Of a DNA stretch of 27,829 bases, positions 22,692 through 27,829 are shown piece after piece. The position numbers and the translations under genes were made by a program. Below the pieces are notes generated by a model that ran no database searches, was not told the origin of the DNA, and was given only the letters and a program-made list of their open reading frames with translations. The stretch spans positions 1-27,829 of the forward strand of contig JAVBLP010000027.1 in the NCBI GenBank assembly GCA_031553505.1, written 5' to 3'. Each line of letters opens with the position of its first letter. Within the stretch, counting starts at the first letter, position 1. This DNA comes from JAVBLP01 sp031553505 (GTDB taxonomy: Bacteria; Elusimicrobiota; Endomicrobiia; Endomicrobiales; Endomicrobiaceae).

Positions 22692-23951
22692 TTATTTTTC
22701 AAAAGTAAATTCAAAGGCGCCTATACGGACAGTGTCTCCGGGTTTCGCGCCCTGTTTTTCTAACTCTATTTCCAAACCCATCTTTTTAAGTATGTTTTGG
22801 TAGCGCCTTAATGCGTCGTCTTCGCCAAATTTTGTCATTTCGGTCAAAGTTTCTACTTTTTTGCCTGTCACTACAAAAACGCCGTCTTCAATATGCACCT
22901 TAAACTCCGGCTCATATATGTATTTTTTTACGGGTATAATTTCTATTTCTTCTTCCGCGTTAAACTTTAAAGGCTTATCAAGCATTGTAACCACTTCTTT
23001 AAGAAGCGCTTCAACACCTTCGCCCGTAGCGGCTGAAATTTCAAAAAACTTCTTGGTTTTTAAATGCTTTTTAAAGTTTTTAATATGTTTTTGGGAGTCA
23101 GGAAGGTCTGTTTTATTTAAAGCTATTATGATGTGCTTTTTCGCCATGAATTTTGAATAAGTTTTTAATTCGTTATTTACGGTTTTATAATTTTTGTACG
23201 GATCGCTGCCGTCAAAACCGCTTACATCTATTAAATGTATAAGCACTTTTGTGCGCCTTATGTGCCTTAAAAACTCAAAACCCAGCCCTTTTCCTTCATG
23301 CGCGCCTTCAATAATCCCGGGAATATCCGCGGCAACAAAATGATTGCCTTTAAAATCTACTACGCCCAAGTTTGGCGATAATGTGGTGAATGGATAATCT
23401 GCAATTTTTGGTTTCGCGGCAGATATTTTAGATAAAAGCGTGGATTTTCCGGCATTCGGAAGGCCTACAAAGCCGACATCGGCTATCAATCTTAATTCCA
23501 AATTAATTTCGGCAACTTCCCCCGGCTCGCCTTTTTCGGCAATTCTGGGAGCCGTATTATTTGCGGTTTTAAAAGAGGCGTTTCCCCTGCCCCCCCTGCC
23601 GCCTTTGGCAACAAGAATTTTTTCCCCGGCCGTTTTCACATCGGCAAAAAGCTCGCCGTTTTTAAAAACGAGAGTCCCGAGTGGAATTTTTATTACTAAA
23701 TCTTCGCCGTAACGCCCATATTTATCGCTGGGTAAACCTTTATGCCCGTCTTCTGATTTAAATTTCGGTCTGTATGAAAGGTCTAAAAGAGTGGTTTTGT
23801 GAGGATCGCCTTCAAAATAAATATCGCCGCCCTTGCCGCCGTTTCCGCCGTTCGGGCCGCCAAGGGGAACATACTTTTCCCTTCTAAAAGAAATACAGCC
23901 GTCGCCACCGCGCCCGGCTGTAAGAAAAATATTTGCTTTATCTATAAACAT
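22692..23951 (-). CDS. obgE: GTPase ObgE/CgtA
   Basis: Encodes 419 aa. The glycine-rich Obg domain (residues 1-158) has the expected GGDGCISFRREKYVPLGGP and GGRGGRGN stretches. The GTPase domain has the P-loop GLPNAGKST (163-171), DIPG (209-212) followed by IEGAHEGKGLG, and NKTD (279-282). Residues about 340-419 form an OCT domain. ObgE binds the 50S subunit and links ribosome assembly with stress and cell-cycle control. The gene follows rpmA after 7 nt, in the widespread order rplU-rpmA-obgE. No clear terminator follows, so some read-through into the 175-aa gene and the giant gene is possible. Confidence 0.98.
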   Translation of the reverse strand: MFIDKANIFLTAGRGGDGCISFRREKYVPLGGPNGGNGGKGGDIYFEGDPHKTTLLDLSYRPKFKSEDGHKGLPSDKYGRYGEDLVIKIPLGTLVFKNGELFADVKTAGEKILVAKGGRGGRGNASFKTANNTAPRIAEKGEPGEVAEINLELRLIADVGFVGLPNAGKSTLLSKISAAKPKIADYPFTTLSPNLGVVDFKGNHFVAADIPGIIEGAHEGKGLGFEFLRHIRRTKVLIHLIDVSGFDGSDPYKNYKTVNNELKTYSKFMAKKHIIIALNKTDLPDSQKHIKNFKKHLKTKKFFEISAATGEGVEALLKEVVTMLDKPLKFNAEEEIEIIPVKKYIYEPEFKVHIEDGVFVVTGKKVETLTEMTKFGEDDALRRYQNILKKMGLEIELEKQGAKPGDTVRIGAFEFTFEK

Positions 23952-23958
23952 CGTTTTT

Positions 23959-24210
23959 TTACGGAACTATGTTTACATAACACCTGTCACCGGCTTTACG
24001 GACAAATTTTACCGTACCGGCAACTTTTGCGAAGATGGTGTTATCTTTACCCATTGAAGCGTTTACGCCCGGGTAAAACTTCGTTCCTCTCTGGCGCACT
24101 ATAATCGCGCCTGCGGGAGCTTTCTGGTCTCCGAATATTTTTACGCCTAGCCGTTGGCCATGCGAATCGCGTCCGTTACTAGACGAACCTTGAGCTTTAA
24201 CTGTTGCCAT
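23959..24210 (-). CDS. rpmA: 50S ribosomal protein L27
   Basis: Encodes 83 aa, normal for L27. The signature GSSSNGRDSHGQRLGVK near the N-terminus and the RQRGTKFYPG strand are diagnostic. L27 reaches the peptidyl-transferase centre with its N-terminal tail. That tail begins MATVKAQG rather than the common AHKKGGGS, so the usual Lys-Lys pair and one Gly are replaced, and there is no extra N-terminal cleavage peptide as in Firmicutes. The gene lies between rplU (29-nt gap with a GGAG ribosome binding site) and obgE. Confidence 0.97.
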   Translation of the reverse strand: MATVKAQGSSSNGRDSHGQRLGVKIFGDQKAPAGAIIVRQRGTKFYPGVNASMGKDNTIFAKVAGTVKFVRKAGDRCYVNIVP

Positions 24211-24239
24211 TTTGTGTCTCCTAATTTACTTTGTGCCGC

Positions 24240-24554
24240 TTAAGCTTTAATCTTTGTGATTTCCAACTCTGTAACGTACTGGCGATGCCCCTGCATTTTT
24301 TTGTAGCCTTTTTTAGGTTTTCTTTTGAAAACGATAATTTTCGCGGCTCTTTTCTGGGCAATTACTTTCGCTGTTACACTTGCGCCTTCAACCAATGGTT
24401 TGCCGATGGTAGCTTTATCGCCGTTCGCCAACATAAGAACTTCGTCAAGAATAACTTCCTGGCCGATTTCCGCAGCGTCGAGTTTTTCTACCACTAAACT
24501 GATCCCTTCTTCTACTTTGTACTGTTTTCCGCCTGTTTTTACGATTGCATACAT
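24240..24554 (-). CDS. rplU: 50S ribosomal protein L21
   Basis: Encodes 104 aa, the standard length. Typical features are the MYAIVKTGGKQYKVEEG opening, the EIGQEVILDEVLML strand and the C-terminal FKRKPKKGYKKMQGHRQ segment that contacts 23S rRNA. L21 is an early-assembly 50S protein. It is the first gene of the rplU-rpmA-obgE operon. The ribosome binding site AAGGAG (24563-24568) is 8 nt before the ATG, and a good promoter lies just upstream. The leader is too short for an elaborate autoregulatory RNA. Confidence 0.98.
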   Translation of the reverse strand: MYAIVKTGGKQYKVEEGISLVVEKLDAAEIGQEVILDEVLMLANGDKATIGKPLVEGASVTAKVIAQKRAAKIIVFKRKPKKGYKKMQGHRQYVTELEITKIKA

Positions 24555-24580
24555 TTGACATACTCCTTTGTAATCGGTAT

Positions 24581-24609
24581 AATCTACAAAAATTAAAAAT
24601 AAATGTCAA
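24581..24609 (-). promoter_or_regulatory. rplU: Sigma-70 promoter of the rplU-rpmA-obgE operon
   Basis: On the minus strand, a perfect TTGACA (24604-24609) and TAGATT (24581-24586) are separated by 17 nt. The -10 box ends 26 nt before the rplU ATG, giving a very short leader. Confidence 0.7.
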
Positions 24610-24683
24610 ACACAAGGCATTAAACTGGCTTAATCTATTTGGGCGCCCGGTAAAAGGGGCGTCTTTTATTAGGGGAAATAAAA

Positions 24684-25871
24684 ATGTACATTTCGAAGAG
24701 AGTTCAGGCAATTAAACCGTCTCCTACTTTGGCGATTGACGCAAAAGCCAAGGCTTTGCAGCAGCAGGGCATTGACGTAATCAGTTTTGGCGCGGGGGAA
24801 CCGGATTTTGACACCCCCGCAAACATTAAAGAAGCCGCGGTTAAAGCAATAAACAGCGGATTTACCAAATATTGCGCTGTTGCCGGCACGCCTGAAATCA
24901 AAACGGCTATAATAAACAAGCTTAAGAAAGATAACAACCTTGAATACTCACAGGACGAAATCATAGTATCCTGCGGCGCGAAGCATTCATTATATAATTT
25001 GTTTCAGGCGGTTTTTAACGAAGGCGACGAAATAATAATTCCCGCTCCTTACTGGGTATCTTATCCCGATATGGCGATACTTGCCGGAGCAGTCCCGGTA
25101 ATAATACACACAGAAGACAAAAATTATTTTAAAATAGAGCCCCACGCGGTAGAAAAAGTTATTACCCCGAAAACAAAAGCGATTGTTATCAATTCACCTT
25201 CAAACCCGACGGGAGTAACATACACATGCGAAGAGCTCCGCAAAATAGCAGAAGTTTGCATTAAGCACAACCTTTTAATAATATCCGACGAAATATACGA
25301 AAAACTTGTTTATGACAACTTTTCGTTTTGCTCAACGGCTTCGGTTATGCCGGAAGCAAAAGCCCATACTATCGTAATAAACGGCGTTTCAAAAGCGTTT
25401 TCAATGACAGGCTGGAGAATAGGATACGCCGCGGGCCCTAAAGAAATCATTTCCGCGATGGCAAAAATACAGAGCCAGTCTACGTCTAACGCGGCCTCAA
25501 TATCAATTAAAGCGTCGGTTGAAGCTTTAAACGGCACGCAGGATGAAGTTGAAAAGATGAGAATTGAGTTTGAAAAAAGAAGGAATTATATAGTAGAAAG
25601 GCTAAACGCAATGGAAGGAATAACATGCTTAAAGCCAAACGGAGCTTTTTACGTTTTCCCTAACATTAAAGCCCTTATCGGTAAAACTTTTGGCGGCAAA
25701 TCCGTTAAAAATGACATGGAATTCGCGGATTTTCTCCTTGATAAAGCAAAAATAGCCGTAGTACCGGGCTCTTCTTTCGGAGCTGACGGATATATGAGAT
25801 TATCATACGCCACATCTTTAAAAAATATTGAAGAAGGTATGAACAGGCTTGAAGCGGCTTTAAAAAGTTAA
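24684..25871 (+). CDS. aspC: Aspartate aminotransferase (class I, PLP-dependent)
   Basis: Encodes 395 aa, the normal length of the I-gamma/AspB-like group. Landmarks: SFGAGEPDFDTP (34-45), the phosphate-site turn SCGAKHSLYN (96-105), SPSNPTG with N174, SDEIYE with D202 and Y205, the PLP-binding lysine K237 in NGVSKAFSMTGWRIGY, and R372 in GYMRLSYA, which binds the substrate carboxylate. It interconverts aspartate plus 2-oxoglutarate with oxaloacetate plus glutamate; related enzymes also accept aromatic amino acids or prephenate. AGGGGA (24671-24676), 7 nt before the ATG, supports the start. It diverges from the rplU operon and ends at a strong terminator, so it is probably transcribed alone. 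Confidence 0.93.
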   Translation: MYISKRVQAIKPSPTLAIDAKAKALQQQGIDVISFGAGEPDFDTPANIKEAAVKAINSGFTKYCAVAGTPEIKTAIINKLKKDNNLEYSQDEIIVSCGAKHSLYNLFQAVFNEGDEIIIPAPYWVSYPDMAILAGAVPVIIHTEDKNYFKIEPHAVEKVITPKTKAIVINSPSNPTGVTYTCEELRKIAEVCIKHNLLIISDEIYEKLVYDNFSFCSTASVMPEAKAHTIVINGVSKAFSMTGWRIGYAAGPKEIISAMAKIQSQSTSNAASISIKASVEALNGTQDEVEKMRIEFEKRRNYIVERLNAMEGITCLKPNGAFYVFPNIKALIGKTFGGKSVKNDMEFADFLLDKAKIAVVPGSSFGADGYMRLSYATSLKNIEEGMNRLEAALKS

Positions 25872-25890
25872 TTTATACACAACAAAAAAA

Positions 25891-25922
25891 GGCGGTGCGG
25901 ATATTATCCGCACCGCCTTTTT
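25891..25922. terminator. Bidirectional intrinsic terminator between convergent genes
   Basis: GGCGGTGCGG (25891-25900) pairs with CCGCACCGCC (25908-25917); the pairing can extend to 13 bp. T residues follow (25918-25922) and seven A residues precede (25884-25890), so it works for both the aminotransferase gene (+) and the 99-aa membrane gene (-). Confidence 0.92.
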
Positions 25923-25934
25923 CATTTTAAGTTT

Positions 25935-26234
25935 TTAATTTTTATCCCTCATCTTATCTCCTAAAAACAACAAGACTCTCCCGCCTACAAAAAACGCCAG
26001 AAACTGTACCCACATATCGATTGTATTCTTCGGAAAAGAATGGACGAATAAATCCGCAAGAGCCGCGAGAGGAGAAAGGAAAAATGTTAGAATTCCTACA
26101 ATTACCGAGGGTTTTGTGCTTCCTATAAAATAATAAGAAAGCCATAAAATGTACCACTTAACGATAATGACTATGGCAATGCCCATAGCTAAAATACCGG
26201 CAACTCTGAACAGCCCTGAAAAAAATTTTTGCAT
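25935..26234 (-). CDS. Small membrane protein downstream of the SIR2-like gene
   Basis: Encodes 99 aa from the ATG at 26234. This start is preferred over an upstream ATG at 26306 because a strong AAAGGAGG (26241-26248) lies 6 nt before it, and the longer version would overlap the preceding gene and begin with unrelated sequence. Hydrophobic segments at about residues 9-40, 43-62 and 75-92 suggest three or so membrane passes, with a basic end (KMRDKN). No family was recognised. It lies 22 nt after the SIR2-like gene and ends at the bidirectional terminator, so the two form a short operon. Whether the pairing is functional is unknown. Confidence 0.8.
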   Translation of the reverse strand: MQKFFSGLFRVAGILAMGIAIVIIVKWYILWLSYYFIGSTKPSVIVGILTFFLSPLAALADLFVHSFPKNTIDMWVQFLAFFVGGRVLLFLGDKMRDKN

Positions 26235-26240
26235 TTTGCC

Positions 26241-26248
26241 CCTCCTTT
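26241..26248 (-). promoter_or_regulatory. Ribosome binding site that fixes the 99-aa protein start
   Basis: AAAGGAGG on the minus strand, 6 nt before the ATG at 26234. It is one of the strongest Shine-Dalgarno matches in the window and excludes the upstream ATG at 26306. Confidence 0.85.
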
Positions 26249-26256
26249 GGGGACAG

Positions 26257-27492
26257 CTACTCAACGGCAAAATAGTCTTTTGTAAACTCTTTAAAACTGC
26301 ATTCATACTTCACGACATCCCTGAAATAAACGCCGAATTTATTAAATATGTCTTTATCTTTCATAACTTCCTTAAAATGCTTTTCGGCTGTGCTTATCGC
26401 GGAACATTCCGATTTACCGCAGCCTTTTAAAAGGCTTATCATCTCTTTTTGCTGCAAAGAAGCTTTGTTTATGTTAACTACCGAAACTTCCGGAACGGAT
26501 TTCAGCGCTTTCCTATAATTATAAATCTTTGTTAAAACATAAGTAAAGTATTTATCCGCATCCGGCAGGGAATAACCGATAAAACACCATTTGTCAGCTT
26601 CGGTAAGGATATTTTCCAGGTTCATCCATATTTTAACAAGATGTTTATTTTCATAAATCCTGTTATAGCTGGGATAAACTATGTACGGTTCAAGGTTTGA
26701 CAGCCTGCAATGGTAACATTTCGTGCCTTCGCGTATGTCTACCGCGCGGTTTTGCCTTGTCAATTTTGAAAAAACCTGCCCGCATGAACGGCAAAACAGC
26801 CAGTTAACGGACCCGTGCGGGCGAAGCAGAAGCATCTCTCTGCCGCGCGGCCTGTCAAACCAGTATTTGTGTCCGGCTGCCAAAGTATAATTGCCCAAAT
26901 CTATACCGTAATCCAAATCAAAAGATTTATCCGGGCTCTTATCATGCATGGAAATCAAAACCCTGTCCAAACATATATCATAATTAAAATTAATGAAGGA
27001 AAAGTTTATATTTTTTGCTTTATATTTATTGTATATTTTTGCGCCGAGTTCGGTGTAAGGGCTTATAATGTCATGCCGGCTATTAATGTACTTTTTGACA
27101 TTATGCGTTTCAACATCGGCTTCAGTCCTGGTAACGTACATTATTCCTTGTATAAGGTCTCTGTAGTATTGGCGGATTTCCCTTAACTCTATCGAACCTA
27201 TATTCTCCCTTTGGTTTAAAGCGGTTTCAAGCGTGTTAAAAAGGCTTTCGAGGCTCAAGCCCTGAGTGGCGTTTCTGCCGAAAACGGCATTTACGAGTTT
27301 TTTTATCTGCGAAGAAATCCGGTTGTATTCTTTTCCAGCTGTAGCTTTAGGGTTTTTCGGCCTGTAGGCAAACTCCCCTTTAATTATTTTATCGAGGATT
27401 TCATTTTGTATAGGGATATTGTCATCCTTACTCGCGCCGGCGCCCATTATAAAAACAGTCTTTTTTCCGGGAGAAAGAATAAATTTTCCCAT
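26257..27492 (-). CDS. SIR2-like NAD-binding domain protein
   Basis: Encodes 411 aa from the ATG at 27492. SIR2-fold landmarks: the NAD-binding GAGAS (residues 17-21), FNYD (169-172), RPHGSVNW with the likely catalytic H226, two Cys pairs for a structural zinc (C234/C237 and C259/C262), and FIGYSLPDADKYF (G306). The pattern matches the SIR2-like branch found in many stand-alone bacterial proteins. Classical sirtuins are deacylases, whereas many SIR2-like proteins in anti-phage systems degrade NAD+. This protein keeps the zinc site, which defence-type members often lack, so either role is open. AAAGGGG (27500-27506) supports the start. A 99-aa membrane protein gene follows after 22 nt. Confidence 0.85.
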   Translation of the reverse strand: MGKFILSPGKKTVFIMGAGASKDDNIPIQNEILDKIIKGEFAYRPKNPKATAGKEYNRISSQIKKLVNAVFGRNATQGLSLESLFNTLETALNQRENIGSIELREIRQYYRDLIQGIMYVTRTEADVETHNVKKYINSRHDIISPYTELGAKIYNKYKAKNINFSFINFNYDICLDRVLISMHDKSPDKSFDLDYGIDLGNYTLAAGHKYWFDRPRGREMLLLRPHGSVNWLFCRSCGQVFSKLTRQNRAVDIREGTKCYHCRLSNLEPYIVYPSYNRIYENKHLVKIWMNLENILTEADKWCFIGYSLPDADKYFTYVLTKIYNYRKALKSVPEVSVVNINKASLQQKEMISLLKGCGKSECSAISTAEKHFKEVMKDKDIFNKFGVYFRDVVKYECSFKEFTKDYFAVE

Positions 27493-27499
27493 TGTTTTT

Positions 27500-27506
27500 C
27501 CCCTTT
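27500..27506 (-). promoter_or_regulatory. Ribosome binding site that fixes the SIR2-like start
   Basis: AAAGGGG on the minus strand, 7 nt before the ATG at 27492. The next upstream ATG, at 27543, lies inside the palindromic repeat at 27538-27579 and has no such site. Confidence 0.75.
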
Positions 27507-27537
27507 GCTTTTCATTTCTGTTAAATCTTATTTTTGC

Positions 27538-27579
27538 CGTCATTCTGCACCGCGGCTTTTTCCGCTCGCAGAATCCGGC
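27538..27579. repeat. Single REP-like palindromic unit
   Basis: Begins CGTCATTCTGC and ends CGCAGAATCCGGC, with ATTCTGC facing GCAGAAT and an inner GCGG facing CCGC around a T-rich loop. It is 42 nt long, exactly like the left half of the element at 1366-1459, with matching arms and a different loop. It fills the gap between the OmpA-family stop codon and the SIR2-like gene. Confidence 0.7.
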
Positions 27580-27585
27580 AGTTGG

Positions 27586-27829
27586 TTATTTGTTAATTGT
27601 TTCAAACACTTCCACCCTTCTGTTCTTCGCCCTGCCTTCTTTGCTCCTGTTATCCGCTACAGGCTCTTTTTTGCCTTTGCCTTCATATCTTATTCTTTCT
27701 TTTTCTATCCCAAGCCCTGTTAAATAATCATACGCCTTCTTTGCCCTTCTTTCCGACAACTTCTGGTTGTATTCATCGCTCCCTGTCCAATCCGTGTGCC
27801 CTGTTACTATTATCCCTTCATTTTCATTG
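27586..27829 (-). CDS. OmpA-family C-terminal domain (5' end outside window)
   Basis: The last 80 codons of a minus-strand gene that begins beyond the right edge; the TAA is at 27586-27588. The sequence shows the OmpA-like peptidoglycan-binding core: IIVTGHTDWTGSDEYNQKLSERRAKKAYDYL, with the conserved TGHTD, the N-x-x-LSxxRA helix and the D/R pair that binds diaminopimelate, then RIRYEGKGKKEPVADN and NRRVEVF. Such proteins anchor the outer membrane or a motor/envelope complex to the cell wall. The identity of the N-terminal part (beta-barrel, lipoprotein, MotB-like or other) cannot be known from this window. Confidence 0.92.
   Translation of the reverse strand, partial: NENEGIIVTGHTDWTGSDEYNQKLSERRAKKAYDYLTGLGIEKERIRYEGKGKKEPVADNRSKEGRAKNRRVEVFETINK

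Noticed and set aside
24643..24672. GC-rich hairpin and T-rich stretch upstream of the aminotransferase, considered as a riboswitch or attenuator
   Set aside because: The stem has only five or six pairs and no recognisable ligand-binding core, so it is too weak to call.
26235..26306. Upstream ATG (26306) as start of the small membrane protein
   Set aside because: It would overlap the end of the SIR2-like gene by 50 nt, and the strong AAAGGAGG points to the ATG at 26234.
27490..27543. Upstream ATG (27543) as start of the SIR2-like gene
   Set aside because: It lies within the palindromic repeat and lacks a ribosome binding site, whereas the ATG at 27492 has AAAGGGG 7 nt upstream and begins just before the NAD-binding strand.
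1..27829. CRISPR arrays, tRNA and rRNA genes, phage or transposase genes
   Set aside because: No regularly spaced repeats, tRNA-like cloverleaf, rRNA signature or recombinase motif was found while reading the gaps and the coding strands.

Overview
The window comes from an AT-rich, Gram-negative-type bacterial chromosome. The envelope genes (a LolA-like secreted protein, an OmpA-family C-terminus, a Spy/CpxP-like protein) require an outer membrane. The conserved core genes (rplU, rpmA, obgE, ychF, an aspartate aminotransferase) are ordinary chromosomal genes. An extremely long secreted or membrane ORF in such a genome recalls Elusimicrobiota or Omnitrophota. That placement is an inference from general impression; no rRNA gene is present to confirm it. 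No tRNA, rRNA, CRISPR array or transposase gene was recognised.

Layout. Positions 1-2405 (+): the tail of a small membrane protein, a Spy/CpxP-like periplasmic protein, a secreted beta-sandwich (carbohydrate-binding-like) protein and a LolA-like secreted protein. The last two each end at a clear intrinsic terminator, and a two-unit palindromic repeat lies between them. Positions 2406-2644 hold no gene but are rich in inverted repeats. Positions 2645-5714 (-): a tight operon ychF - nitroreductase - GNAT acetyltransferase - TerC/Alx-type membrane protein. Positions 5871-22004 (-): one uninterrupted 5377-codon gene that fills 58 percent of the window. Positions 22041-24554 (-): a 175-aa membrane protein just upstream of the giant gene, preceded by obgE, rpmA and rplU, with a good promoter before rplU. 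Positions 24684-25871 (+): aspartate aminotransferase, ending at a strong bidirectional terminator. Positions 25935-27492 (-): a SIR2-like protein followed by a 99-aa membrane protein. The right edge holds the end of an OmpA-family gene (-) and a second copy of the palindromic repeat.

The giant gene is the main discovery. It encodes a signal-anchored N-terminal domain with a TraB/ChaN-like pattern, followed by three tandem units of about 1600, 1408 and 1580 residues. Each unit has the same order: a CPBP/CAAX-protease-like membrane block, a helical region with an HTLIN-containing motif, an unassigned GYIG/GRMI-type module, a PEP-utilising swivelling phosphohistidine domain, a helical linker, and a PEP-synthase/PPDK-type ATP-grasp domain. 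No PEP/pyruvate-binding barrel is present. The order phosphohistidine then ATP-grasp resembles glucan, water dikinase rather than PEP synthase. Catalytic residues are conserved unevenly: unit 1 has the most canonical phosphotransfer domains and unit 3 the most canonical protease motifs. The biochemical role is unknown; phosphorylation of an envelope or polysaccharide substrate, or of a protein substrate handled by the membrane protease blocks, is conjecture.
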